A stretch of DNA of 22,002 nucleotides from an uncultured Limnohabitans sp. (GCA_937928195.1 CALEYZ010000127.1:1-22002); one strand, 5' to 3'; shown: positions 6,721-15,408, numbered from the stretch's first letter. Notes: a model not told the origin generated them from the letters alone. Translations and numbers: made by a program.

Positions 6721-8874
6721 ATGGCCTCACGCACACACACCTCCAAACACATGCAGCAAAGCAAACCGCTCACAACACTGTGGGTCAGCCTCAGCGTCTG
6801 CTTGCCCTTGGCATTCACTGCGGGCAGCGTGAGCGCGCAGGCACCCAAGGCCAACAAAAAAACCAGTGCCAACGCCAATAACAACACCCCCGCCAAAGCC
6901 ACGCAAGAACCCGTCACGTTGAACTTCAACAATGCCGAGATTGAAGCTGTGGCCAAAACCTTGGCCACCTTGTCGGGCCACAACGTGGTGGTGGACCCTC
7001 GCGTCAAAGGCACCATCACCCTGACCAGCACCGTGCCTGTGGCACCTGCCCAAGCACTGCGTTTGTTTGCAGCCCAACTGCGCACGCAAAGTTTTGCACT
7101 GGTGGAATCAGCGGGCTTGTATTTGGTCGTGCCCGAGGCCGATGCCAAGCTCCAAAGCGGTGGCGTCTCGGCCGGTGCAGTGCCTGCCTCCAACGGCCAA
7201 ATCATCACGCAAATTTTTCAGCTGAACCATGAAAGCGCCAACAACTTGGTGCCGATCTTGCGTCCTCTCATCAGCCCTAACAACACCGTCAACGTGAACC
7301 CTGGCACCAATGCCTTGGTGATCACCGATTACGCGGACAACTTGCAGCGCTTGGGTCGCATCATCACTGCCCTTGATGTGGCCAATGCCACCGGCGTCGA
7401 AGTGGTTCATTTGAAGCATGCGCTGGCCAGTGATGTGGTGCCCATGCTGCAACGTTTGTTAGACACTGGCGCAGCCAGTGGCGGTGCACCTGCTGCGGGC
7501 CAAACAGACGCATCGTTCAAAACCACCGTGATGGCCGAAGCGCGCAGCAACTCTCTCATCGTGCGTGCGGCCAATACAGCGCGCATGGCCTTGGCGCGTT
7601 CACTCATTGCGCAATTGGACCAACCCTCTGATTCCGGTCCCAACGCGGCCAGCGGCAACATCCATGTGGTGTATTTGAAGAATGCAGACGCGACCAAATT
7701 GGCGGCCACTTTGCGCGCCGCCATGTCTGCACAAGGCGGATCAGGCAATGCCAACGCAGCCGGCGCCGCCATGCCAACGGCAACACCAGCAGCCAACAAC
7801 ACCAACAATGCAGGCGGCGCCAATGCCAGCTTCAACAACGGCTCGCAACCCTCTACGGGCGGTCAAATTCAAGCCGACCCCTCCACCAACGCGCTCATCA
7901 TCACAGCGCCCGAACCCCAATACCGCCAACTGCGCGCCGTCATCGACAAGCTGGATGCGCGTCGCGCCCAAGTGTTTGTGGAAAGCCTGATTGCCGAAGT
8001 GAGTGCCGAAAAAGCCGCCGAGTTTGGCGTGCAATGGCAAGGCCCTGTGGGCGGCAAGGGCGACAACAACATTGGTTTGTTGGGCACCAATTTCAAAGTG
8101 GGCGGCGCTAACATCATCTCCTTGGCAGCGCAAGGCGCCAGTGGCAATGTGGCACCGTCCTCTGGCTTGAACATTGGCGTGGCGCACAACAACAACGGCA
8201 CCTACGTGCTGGGTTTCTTAGCGCGCTTCTTGCAAACCACCGGTGACGGCAATGTTCTTTCAACGCCAAACCTGCTCACCCTTGACAACGAAGAAGCCAA
8301 AATTGTGATTGGCCAAAACGTGCCCTTTGTCACGGGTCAGTACACCAACAACAACACCAATTCTGGCGCGGTCAATCCGTTCCAAACCATTGAACGCAAA
8401 GATGTGGGCCTGACCTTGCGCGTCAAACCGCAAATCAGCGAGAACGGCACCGTCAAATTGCAAATCTACCAAGAGGTCAGTCGCCTCGATCCTGCCTCGA
8501 TCAACTCAGCCACAGGTTTGATCACCAACAAGCGCTCCATTGAATCCAGCGTGCTGGTTGAAGATGGCGCCATTGTGGTTCTGGGTGGTTTGTTGCAAGA
8601 CGACTATGGCAACAGCCAAGAACGCGTGCCTGGCTTGGGCGATGTGCCTTTGTTTGGCAACCTGTTCCGTGCCGAATCACGCAGCCGCAAAAAGACCAAT
8701 CTGATGGTGTTCTTAAGACCCGTGGTGGTGCGTGATGGCGCCGCCACTGAAGGCTTGTCCTTGAACCGCTATGAGCAAATGCGTGGCACCCAAATTGAAG
8801 CCCAGCCCGGCACCAGCACCGGCCTTCCCGCCATGGGCGCACCGATCTTGCCCGAAGCCTCGCGCAAACCTTGA
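6721..8874 (+). CDS. gspD: Type II secretion outer membrane secretin GspD
   Basis: GspD forms the multimeric outer membrane channel of the T2SS. The 717-residue product has a signal peptide (cleavage near residue 39, SVSA|QA) with no lipobox. The N0 domain starts near residue 62 (VTLNFNNAEIEAVAKTLATL), and N1-N3 repeats follow (KHALASDVVPMLQRLLD; VVYLKNADATKLAATLRAAM). The C-terminal secretin domain contains VFVESLIAEVSAEKAAEFG, NVLSTPNLLTLDNEEAKIVIG and VPGLGDVPLFGNLF. Residues about 337-380 in the N3 region form an Asn/Ala/Gly-rich loop. ATG 6721 was chosen; a TTG at 6712 overlapping the gspN stop would add three residues. No dedicated pilotin gene is visible nearby. Confidence 0.96.
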   Translation: MASRTHTSKHMQQSKPLTTLWVSLSVCLPLAFTAGSVSAQAPKANKKTSANANNNTPAKATQEPVTLNFNNAEIEAVAKTLATLSGHNVVVDPRVKGTITLTSTVPVAPAQALRLFAAQLRTQSFALVESAGLYLVVPEADAKLQSGGVSAGAVPASNGQIITQIFQLNHESANNLVPILRPLISPNNTVNVNPGTNALVITDYADNLQRLGRIITALDVANATGVEVVHLKHALASDVVPMLQRLLDTGAASGGAPAAGQTDASFKTTVMAEARSNSLIVRAANTARMALARSLIAQLDQPSDSGPNAASGNIHVVYLKNADATKLAATLRAAMSAQGGSGNANAAGAAMPTATPAANNTNNAGGANASFNNGSQPSTGGQIQADPSTNALIITAPEPQYRQLRAVIDKLDARRAQVFVESLIAEVSAEKAAEFGVQWQGPVGGKGDNNIGLLGTNFKVGGANIISLAAQGASGNVAPSSGLNIGVAHNNNGTYVLGFLARFLQTTGDGNVLSTPNLLTLDNEEAKIVIGQNVPFVTGQYTNNNTNSGAVNPFQTIERKDVGLTLRVKPQISENGTVKLQIYQEVSRLDPASINSATGLITNKRSIESSVLVEDGAIVVLGGLLQDDYGNSQERVPGLGDVPLFGNLFRAESRSRKKTNLMVFLRPVVVRDGAATEGLSLNRYEQMRGTQIEAQPGTSTGLPAMGAPILPEASRKP

Positions 8875-8882
8875 ACACCCAG

Positions 8883-10301
8883 ATGGCGAACAAATACCCT
8901 CTGCCCTACGCATTTGCGCGCAGCCACCAACTGCTGTTGGAGGATGACGGGACGCGCCTGACCTTGTGGCTTTGCCCTGACAGTGCGGCCAACGCCATCT
9001 CTGAGGTGATGCGCAAATGGGGCAACGACAACGCAAGTTTAGACATTGCACGCAAGGACACATTGGCATTGAAACAACGCATCAGCCAGGCCTACACCAC
9101 GCAATACGGCCCTGGCGAATCCAGCGCGGCCGCTGTGGTGAGCGAGGTGGAATCGGAAGCCGACCTGTCGCGCATGATGCAAGAGCTGCCCGCGGTGGAA
9201 GATTTGCTAGAAACCAGCGACGACGCCCCCATCATTCGCATGCTGAACGCGCTCTTGACGCAAGCTGCGCGTGACGGTGCCAGCGACATTCACATCGAGC
9301 CTTATGAGCGCCACTCCAGTGTGCGCTTTCGCGTCGATGGCAATTTGCGTGAAGTGGTGCAACCCAACCGAGCTTTGCACGCAGCCCTGATTTCTCGTTT
9401 GAAAATCATGGCGGAACTCGACATCGCAGAAAAACGTTTGCCGCAAGATGGCCGCATCAGTTTGCGCTTGGGTTCACGCGCGGTGGATGTGCGCGTCTCC
9501 ACCTTGCCCAGTGCCCATGGCGAGCGCGCCGTGCTGCGCTTGCTCGACAAATCTGAAACCCGCCTGAGTTTGGCATCGGTGGGCATGCAAGGCCGCACAC
9601 TGGAACGTTTCCAACAGCTGGTCACACAGCCGCATGGTTTGATTTTGGTCACAGGCCCCACGGGTTCTGGCAAAACCACCACGCTGTATGCGGCACTGCA
9701 AAGTTTGGACGCCTCAGGCAGCAACATCATGACGGTGGAAGACCCCATCGAATATGAGTTGGCCGGCGTGGGCCAAACGCAAGTGAATGCCAAAATTGAC
9801 TTGACCTTTGCCAAGGCCTTGCGCGCCATTCTGCGTCAAGACCCCGACATCATCATGATCGGCGAGATTCGCGATTTTGAAACCGCTCAAATTGCCATAC
9901 AAGCGTCCATGACGGGCCACTTGGTGCTGGCCACGTTGCACACCAACGATGCCGCCAGTGCCGTCACACGCCTCACCGACATGGGCATTGAACCTTTCTT
10001 GCTCAGCTCCTCTTTGTTGGGTGTGTTGGCGCAGCGCTTGGTGCGCAAAGTTTGCAAGCATTGCCAAGGCACAGGCTGCACACACTGCGGCCAAACCGGC
10101 TATGCCGGTCGCACGGGCATCTTTGAACTGCTGGTGACTGACGACGCACTGCGCGCACAAATTCACGCCAAGCAATCGGAGGCCAGCATTCGCGATGCAG
10201 CGGTGGCCGGCGGCATGGTGCTCATGCGCGAAGATGGCGAACGACTGGTGCAATTGGGCATCACCAAACCCGAAGAATTGCTGCGTGTGACACGCGACTG
10301 A
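8883..10301 (+). CDS. gspE: Type II secretion ATPase GspE
   Basis: GspE is the cytoplasmic hexameric ATPase that powers pseudopilus assembly, docked on GspL. The 472-residue product shows an N-terminal domain, then Walker A GPTGSGKT (258-265), the Asp box near VEDPIEYE (285-292), Walker B DIIMIGEIRD (322-331) and the His box HLVLATLHTN (346-355). The zinc module is CKHC-QGTG-CTHC (C391, C394, C399, C402). Its loop between the cysteine pairs is only four residues, against roughly 29 in Vibrio EpsE. ATG 8883 was chosen; a TTG at 8871 overlapping the gspD stop (TTGA) would add four residues, and coupling through it is possible. A second cluster of genes follows after 7 bp. Confidence 0.96.
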   Translation: MANKYPLPYAFARSHQLLLEDDGTRLTLWLCPDSAANAISEVMRKWGNDNASLDIARKDTLALKQRISQAYTTQYGPGESSAAAVVSEVESEADLSRMMQELPAVEDLLETSDDAPIIRMLNALLTQAARDGASDIHIEPYERHSSVRFRVDGNLREVVQPNRALHAALISRLKIMAELDIAEKRLPQDGRISLRLGSRAVDVRVSTLPSAHGERAVLRLLDKSETRLSLASVGMQGRTLERFQQLVTQPHGLILVTGPTGSGKTTTLYAALQSLDASGSNIMTVEDPIEYELAGVGQTQVNAKIDLTFAKALRAILRQDPDIIMIGEIRDFETAQIAIQASMTGHLVLATLHTNDAASAVTRLTDMGIEPFLLSSSLLGVLAQRLVRKVCKHCQGTGCTHCGQTGYAGRTGIFELLVTDDALRAQIHAKQSEASIRDAAVAGGMVLMREDGERLVQLGITKPEELLRVTRD

Positions 10302-10308
10302 GCCTCAC

Positions 10309-11187
10309 ATGCACACCTTGATCTCTCGCCTCTGCTCGCCCCTTGGACAGTTGCGCACGCCATTCCTCATGGCTGTGTGTCTGTCGGCTTGCCTTGGCCT
10401 GAAGCCATCGCACAGCATGGCGCAGACGGCATCCGTGACCGCAGAGACAGACGCGACAACAAAGACATCAGAGACGGTCGAACCCCTGCATGAAGCCAGC
10501 ACGCTTCACTACACCTTGGGCTTGCGACTGCGTGCTGACGACATCAACCAAGACACCCACAGTGCCAAACTCCGACCTGTCTTGGGTTTGCGCTATGGCC
10601 GTTGGCGGGTGGGCATTGGCGATGGCCAAGAATGGCTGCGCTTCAACAGTTTTCGAAAAGAGCCCAGTCTGAGCTATCAGTGGGTTGAAAAAAGCGACAT
10701 CAGCTTGGGCCTGTCGATGCGCATTCACAACCTCAACACGGGCGAGGCCTTTGACGTGTTCGAGCCCGGTCGCAAGACACTGCGCAGCCGCGTGCTGGCC
10801 AATGTGCGCCTCACAGACCGCTGGTCTGCCGGTGTGGAGTGGACGCAAGACCTGCTCAACCGCGGTGACAGCAGCACCTTGGGTTTGGGCGTTTCTTATG
10901 CGTGGCCCTTGACGCAACACAGCGAGCTCAGTCTCAACACAGGCCTGACCTGGGCCCCTGCCGAACATTGGCGCACCGCTGCAGGTGTCAACCGCATTGG
11001 CGCGGGTGGCCTCACCACTGGCACAGGCGCCGTCGGTTCTGGCCTGAGCTACAAACACAGCCTGTCCAAGCAATGGGCCTGGTACAGCACCCTGGGTGTC
11101 AACAAAGAAGTCGGCAACGTGGCCAAATTGTCTGGGCCCCACAGCTTGGTCAGCGGTCAAATTGGCTTGCTTTACTTTGACCGATAA
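10309..11187 (+). CDS. MipA/OmpV-like outer membrane protein within the T2SS operon
   Basis: This 292-residue protein has an N-terminal signal peptide (hydrophobic about 19-31, probable cleavage after SMA, residue 38) and a mature part of alternating beta-strand pattern ending in LLYFDR. Repeated amphipathic strands and the pattern LRPVLGLRYGRWRVGIGDG, FEPGRKTLRSRV and GLTWAPAEHWRT resemble the MipA/OmpV family of outer membrane beta-barrels, in which the best-known member, E. coli MipA, binds a murein transglycosylase and the synthase PBP1B. It sits 7 bp after gspE and 23 bp before gspF on the same strand, so it is almost certainly co-transcribed with T2SS genes. A role in secretion, for example at the cell wall or secretin, is inference. 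The family call is from memory of the sequence pattern; a generic outer membrane porin-like protein is the alternative. Confidence 0.68.
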   Translation: MHTLISRLCSPLGQLRTPFLMAVCLSACLGLKPSHSMAQTASVTAETDATTKTSETVEPLHEASTLHYTLGLRLRADDINQDTHSAKLRPVLGLRYGRWRVGIGDGQEWLRFNSFRKEPSLSYQWVEKSDISLGLSMRIHNLNTGEAFDVFEPGRKTLRSRVLANVRLTDRWSAGVEWTQDLLNRGDSSTLGLGVSYAWPLTQHSELSLNTGLTWAPAEHWRTAAGVNRIGAGGLTTGTGAVGSGLSYKHSLSKQWAWYSTLGVNKEVGNVAKLSGPHSLVSGQIGLLYFDR

Positions 11188-11210
11188 ACACCCGCCCTCT
11201 CAAACAAGCC

Positions 11211-12443
11211 ATGCCTGCTTATTCTTATGAAGCCCTGCAAAACGATGGCGCCTTGCGCAAAGGCGTGATCGAGGCCGACAGTGCCAAGGCAGCGCGCAGT
11301 CAATTGCGCGCGCAGTCTTTGGTGCCACTCTCGGTTCAGGCCTTGGGGGCCAGCAACTCAAATCAAAACGGTCAAAGCATCTGGCAATACAACATCGGCT
11401 CTCGCCAATGCTTCTCAGCCAATGCGTTGGCGGTGTGGACTCGGCAACTGGCCAGCTTGGTCAGCAGTGGTCTGCCGTTGGAACGCGCGTTGGCCGCCTT
11501 GGGGGACGAGGCCGAATCAGAAAAGCAAGCGCATCTGGTGGCGCAATTGCGCGCTGAGGTCAATGCCGGCTTGGGCCTGGCCAAGGCCATGACACAACAT
11601 CCTCGAGAGTTTTCTGCGCTCTACACCGCCGTCATCAGCGCCGGCGAGCAAGGTGGCAATTTGGGCCAAGTGCTCACCCAACTGGCCGATGATTTGCAAG
11701 ACCAGCAAACGCTCAAGGCCAAACTGTTGAGTGCATCTTTGTATCCCGCCATCGTCAGTGCCATTGCCCTGCTCATTGTCATTTTCTTGCTCAGCACCGT
11801 AGTGCCCCAAGTGGCGCAAGTATTCACTGGCAGTCAACGCAAGTTGCCTGGACTCACCGTGGCCATGCTGGCCCTCAGTGATTTTGTGCGCAACCATGGC
11901 TGGACTTTGTTGCTGTTGATGGCCCTGTCTTGGCTGGGTGTTCACCAAGCATTAAAGCAGCCGCGCTTGCGCATTCAATTTGATGCGGCATTTTTAAAGC
12001 TCCCCATTTTGGGCCGTCTGGCCACAGGCTACAACACGGCCCGATTTGCCAGCACTTTGGCCATGCTCACGTCCGCAGGCGTGCCCATTTTGAAAGCCAT
12101 GCAATCAGCGGCCGACACCTTGTCGAACCAGGCCATGCGTGACGATGTGCTCGATGCCCTGGTCTTGGTGCGTGAAGGTGCGCCTCTGGCCATGGCCATC
12201 GGGCAAAAGAAACGCTTCCCCAGTTTGCTGGCCATGTTTGCGCGCTTGGGCGAGCAAACGGGCCAATTGCCGGTGATGTTGCAACGTGCTGCGCAGCAAC
12301 TCTCGGCCGACGTGCAACGCCGCGCCATGGCCTTGGCCACCATTTTGGAACCCTTGCTGATTGTGGCCATGGGCGCTGTGGTCATGCTGATTGTGTTGGC
12401 GGTTTTGATGCCCATCATGGAATTGAATCAATGGGTTCGTTAA
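11211..12443 (+). CDS. gspF: Type II secretion inner membrane platform protein GspF
   Basis: GspF is the polytopic inner membrane protein at the centre of the T2SS platform, believed to couple GspE to the pseudopilins. The 410-residue product begins with the family start MPAYSYEALQ. It has two tandem T2SSF domains, each with a conserved pattern: WTRQLASLVSSGLPLERALAAL (first) and FASTLAMLTSAGVPILKAM (second). Matching partner motifs are AVISAGEQGGNLGQVL and ARLGEQTGQLPVML. Three membrane segments lie near residues 178-203, 225-243 and 382-405. The length is normal. It follows the MipA/OmpV-like gene by 23 bp; the 5'-nucleotidase gene follows after 25 bp with no terminator visible. Confidence 0.95.
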   Translation: MPAYSYEALQNDGALRKGVIEADSAKAARSQLRAQSLVPLSVQALGASNSNQNGQSIWQYNIGSRQCFSANALAVWTRQLASLVSSGLPLERALAALGDEAESEKQAHLVAQLRAEVNAGLGLAKAMTQHPREFSALYTAVISAGEQGGNLGQVLTQLADDLQDQQTLKAKLLSASLYPAIVSAIALLIVIFLLSTVVPQVAQVFTGSQRKLPGLTVAMLALSDFVRNHGWTLLLLMALSWLGVHQALKQPRLRIQFDAAFLKLPILGRLATGYNTARFASTLAMLTSAGVPILKAMQSAADTLSNQAMRDDVLDALVLVREGAPLAMAIGQKKRFPSLLAMFARLGEQTGQLPVMLQRAAQQLSADVQRRAMALATILEPLLIVAMGAVVMLIVLAVLMPIMELNQWVR

Positions 12444-12468
12444 GTTCTCTTCACCTGAGGAATGCACC

Positions 12469-13377
12469 ATGGCAGCCAGCTTAGAAGGTCAATTGGTGGT
12501 GGCGATTTCGTCGCGTGCCTTGTTTGACTTTGAAGAAGAGAACCAGGTTTTTGAGCAAGGCGATGACCGCGCCTACATGAAGTTACAGCTAGAACGTTTG
12601 GAGGAACCCGCCAAACCGGGCGTGGCATTTTCTTTGGTCAAAAAGTTGCTGGCCTTCAATGACGCGCAATCACAACGTGTTGAAGTGGTCATTTTGTCGC
12701 GCAACGATCCGGTGTCTGGCATGCGGGTGTTCAGATCAGCGCAGCACTATGGCTTGCCCATTCAGCGCGGCAGCTTCACACGCGGTCAATCGCCTTGGCG
12801 GTATTTGAAGCCACTCAATGCCAACTTGTTTTTGTCAACGCATTTGTCAGATGTGCGCGCGGCATTGGACGCAGGCGTGCCAGCTGCACAGGTCTACCCA
12901 CACTCGGCACACGCGTCTGAAGCGCACCCTCACGAAGTGCGCATTGCCTTTGACGGTGATGCGGTTTTGTTTTCTGACGAAGCCGAGCGCGTGTTTCAAG
13001 CCGAAGGCTTGTCGGCGTTTCAAGCGCATGAGCGCGCCAAAGCCGCTCAGCCCTTGTTGGCAGGCCCGTTCAAACCTTTGTTGGCAGCGCTTCACCGCTT
13101 GCAACAAGAAGGCACACCGGCCATGCGGATTCGCACCGCCCTGGTCACCGCACGCAGTGCGCCTGCGCACGAACGCGCCATTCGCACCCTGATGGAATGG
13201 AACATTGAAGTGGACGAAGCCATGTTCTTGGGCGGCTTGCCCAAAGGCGAGTTTTTGAAAGAGTTTGAGCCTGACTTTTTCTTTGACGACCAAACGGGCC
13301 ACATTGAATCGGCAGCACAACACGTGCCTGCAGGCCACGTGGCCAGTGGCATCAGCAATCCACCGCTGGCGATTTAA
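12469..13377 (+). CDS. Cytosolic 5'-nucleotidase (cN-I-type)
   Basis: This 302-residue protein resembles the cytosolic 5'-nucleotidase family related to vertebrate NT5C1 (Pfam 5_nucleotid family PF06189), which dephosphorylates nucleoside monophosphates such as AMP. Features seen are VAISSRALFDFEEEN near the N-terminus, VILSRNDPVSGMRVF (about 74-88), a haloacid-dehalogenase-like DGDAVLFSDEAE motif (162-173, with D162 and D164), LVTARSAPAHERAIRTL and a C-terminal FFFDDQTGHI with D273 and D274. The gene follows gspF by 25 bp with CTGAGGAA as ribosome binding site, so it may be read from the T2SS transcript. It ends tail to tail with the permease gene, stop codons sharing TTAA. Substrate preference is not deducible. 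Confidence 0.85.
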   Translation: MAASLEGQLVVAISSRALFDFEEENQVFEQGDDRAYMKLQLERLEEPAKPGVAFSLVKKLLAFNDAQSQRVEVVILSRNDPVSGMRVFRSAQHYGLPIQRGSFTRGQSPWRYLKPLNANLFLSTHLSDVRAALDAGVPAAQVYPHSAHASEAHPHEVRIAFDGDAVLFSDEAERVFQAEGLSAFQAHERAKAAQPLLAGPFKPLLAALHRLQQEGTPAMRIRTALVTARSAPAHERAIRTLMEWNIEVDEAMFLGGLPKGEFLKEFEPDFFFDDQTGHIESAAQHVPAGHVASGISNPPLAI

Positions 13378-14240
13378 GTTTCGGAAGAGTTTGTGGCGGC
13401 AGGCAGTTCACGCCTGCGGCCTTCGCGGCGCGCAATCCACACCGTGGACACCAAAATCACAGCCGCGCCAAGCCAGGTCCACTGGCTGGGCACATCGCCA
13501 AACACCAACCAGCCCATCAAAGAGGCCCAGACCAAGTCTAAGAACCTGAGTGATTGCGTGGCAGAAATATCGGCGATGCTGAACGCCCGCGTGAGGCTGT
13601 AATGCCCCAAGGTACCCAGGACACCGGCCACCATGAAACCCGCCCATTGCCACAGCGTTGGGGCTTGCCAATGCATCAATGCCAAAGGCAGACTGAACAA
13701 AGTCACCGTGATGGATTGCCACATCACAATCACACCCGGCTTTTCTGTGCGCGTGAGGTGTTTGGTGATGAGAAAGGACGCGGCAAAAATAGGTGACGAG
13801 GCCAGCATGACCAGGTTGTACCAACCGCCTGTGCCCGTGAGTTTGGGCAAGACCACCACCAACACACCGGCAAAGCCAATGCCCGCCGCAATCCAGCGGT
13901 CTTTGCGCATGGGCTCGCCCAAGAACCATGCAGCACCCAACATGATGAAGATGGGCCCGGTGAAACCAATGGCCGTCATGTCGGCCAAAGGGATTTTGGG
14001 CAACGCAATGAACCACAACATCAAGCCCAGGGTATGAACACCACCACGCCAAAATTGGCCCTTGATGTCATTGGGAACATAGGCGGCCAACCCTTGATGC
14101 CAGAGCAAAGGCAGCATGATCAAGAGGCCACAAAAATAACGCAAGAACTGGGCTTCGAACGGGTCCATTTGCATCGAAAAAGACCGTGCAATGGTGTTCA
14201 GCAATGAAAACGTCAAACCGCCCAAGGCCATCCACGCCAT
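13374..14240 (-). CDS. DMT-family permease (EamA type)
   Basis: This is an inner membrane transporter of the drug/metabolite (EamA) superfamily, about 288 residues from the chosen start. It has about ten hydrophobic segments arranged as two repeats; characteristic strings are PFEAQFLRYFCGLLIMLP, IPLADMTAIGFTGPIFIMLGA and GTLGHYSLTRAFSIADIS. The last is typical of the second EamA repeat. Substrate is unknown. The frame is open upstream to 14417, including a GTG at 14339; ATG 14240 is preferred because it directly precedes the first membrane segment and because a possible promoter (14346-14372) would place the transcript start near 14339. The 33 residues between are basic and could be coding, so the start is uncertain. 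There is no obvious partner gene. Confidence 0.85.
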   Translation of the reverse strand: MAWMALGGLTFSLLNTIARSFSMQMDPFEAQFLRYFCGLLIMLPLLWHQGLAAYVPNDIKGQFWRGGVHTLGLMLWFIALPKIPLADMTAIGFTGPIFIMLGAAWFLGEPMRKDRWIAAGIGFAGVLVVVLPKLTGTGGWYNLVMLASSPIFAASFLITKHLTRTEKPGVIVMWQSITVTLFSLPLALMHWQAPTLWQWAGFMVAGVLGTLGHYSLTRAFSIADISATQSLRFLDLVWASLMGWLVFGDVPSQWTWLGAAVILVSTVWIARREGRRRELPAATNSSET

Positions 14241-14345
14241 GCCGCGAACAGGCGCGGGCAAACGCTCAAATCGCCGGGTGTTTTGCAATCGCGTGAGGGT
14301 CAGCAAGCGCTGAAGTGGGGTCGGGAAAAATCTGGACACCCTCAG

Positions 14346-14372
14346 ACTATATAGGAGCAACAAGGCCCTCAA
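14346..14372 (-). promoter_or_regulatory. Possible promoter of the DMT permease gene
   Basis: On the minus strand TTGAGG (14367-14372) and TATAGT (14346-14351) are separated by 15 bp, close to sigma-70 -35 and -10 boxes. It lies just downstream of the htpX terminator, where a new promoter is needed. The spacing is short, so confidence is low. Confidence 0.35.
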
Positions 14373-14415
14373 AGTCTCGTGCGTTACCGCCGAAAAAACT
14401 TCACAGGCCGCACTC

Positions 14416-14442
14416 AAAAAAAACGGGCCACAAGGGCCCGTT
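14416..14442 (-). terminator. Rho-independent terminator of htpX
   Basis: On the minus strand an 8-bp GC-rich stem AACGGGCC (14435-14442) / GGCCCGTT (14422-14429) with a 5-base loop is followed directly by a run of eight T residues (14423-14416). It starts 21 bp after the htpX stop codon, a textbook intrinsic terminator. Confidence 0.9.
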
Positions 14443-14463
14443 GGTCAGAAGCGCTGTCAATGA

Positions 14464-15333
14464 TCAGCTGTTTTGCAACGCCGCAATGCGCTCTTCAATG
14501 GGCGGATGGGTTGAGAACAACTGCCCAATGCCACCGGCAATGCCCATGGCGGCCACGCTCTTGGGCAATTCAGCCGTGTGCAGGCCACCCAAGCGCGCCA
14601 GCGCGTTCATCATGGGTTGCTTGCGGCCCATCAACTGCGCGGCACCCGCATCGGCGCGGAACTCGCGCTGACGGCTGAACCACGCCACCACAATGGCCGC
14701 AGCAAAGCCCAGCACAATGTCCAAGACGATGGTGGTGATCCAGTAGCCCATGCCAGGACCTGTGTTTTCTTCGTCGTTTTTACGCAAGAAGCTGTCGACC
14801 GCATAGCCGATGACGCGAGACAAGAACACCACAAAGGTGTTCATCACGCCCTGAATGAGGGTCATGGTGACCATGTCGCCATTGGCGATGTGTGCCACCT
14901 CGTGACCCAACACGGCTTCAATTTCTTCGTGGGTCATGTTTTGCAACAAGCCTGTGGACACGGCCACCAGCGCGGAGTCACGGAAGGCGCCTGTGGCAAA
15001 GGCGTTGGGGTCACCTTCAAAGATGCCAACCTCGGGCATGCCGATGCCCGCTTTTTCAGACAAATGACGCACCGTGTCAACCAGCCATTTTTCGTCGGCA
15101 TTGCCAGGCTGCTCAATCACTTGAACACCTGAACTCCATTTGGCCACCGGCTTGCTAATGAGCAAGGAGATGATGGCGCCGCCAAAACCCATGATGAGGG
15201 CATAGCCCAGCAATGCACCCAAGTTCAAACCATTGGCGGTGAGGTAGCGGTTCACGCCCAACAAACTGGCCACCACACCCAAGACCAGCACCACAGCCAA
15301 GTTGGTCAGCACAAATAAAAAAATACGTTTCAT
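14464..15333 (-). CDS. htpX: Membrane zinc protease HtpX
   Basis: HtpX is an inner membrane M48 metalloprotease involved in quality control of membrane proteins. The 289-residue product has four membrane segments (about residues 5-25, 38-58, 155-175 and 197-217). It carries the zinc motif HEVAH (144-148) with the third ligand likely E224 in REFRADAGA. The strings GDPNAFATG and MTHEEIEAVLGHEVAHIANGD are typical of HtpX, as is the C-terminal THPPIEERIAAL. The start at 15333 was chosen because MKRIFLF is the conserved N-terminus; the open frame upstream has no family match. It is flanked by its own promoter and terminator, so it is monocistronic. Confidence 0.97.
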   Translation of the reverse strand: MKRIFLFVLTNLAVVLVLGVVASLLGVNRYLTANGLNLGALLGYALIMGFGGAIISLLISKPVAKWSSGVQVIEQPGNADEKWLVDTVRHLSEKAGIGMPEVGIFEGDPNAFATGAFRDSALVAVSTGLLQNMTHEEIEAVLGHEVAHIANGDMVTMTLIQGVMNTFVVFLSRVIGYAVDSFLRKNDEENTGPGMGYWITTIVLDIVLGFAAAIVVAWFSRQREFRADAGAAQLMGRKQPMMNALARLGGLHTAELPKSVAAMGIAGGIGQLFSTHPPIEERIAALQNS

Positions 15334-15380
15334 AGGATATTCAGATCCACCATCCGACGAAGGTCGAATGCACAGTTCGA

Positions 15381-15408
15381 ATATTAGGTGGGCCTTCCAT
15401 AAAATCAA
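15381..15408 (-). promoter_or_regulatory. Likely sigma-70 promoter of htpX
   Basis: On the minus strand TTGATT (15403-15408) and TAATAT (15381-15386) are spaced 16 bp apart; each matches four of six consensus bases. The transcript would begin about 15374, giving a leader of about 40 bases. I also looked for a heat-shock sigma-32 site here; CTTGAT is present, but the -10 region is not a clear CCCCAT. Confidence 0.5.
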
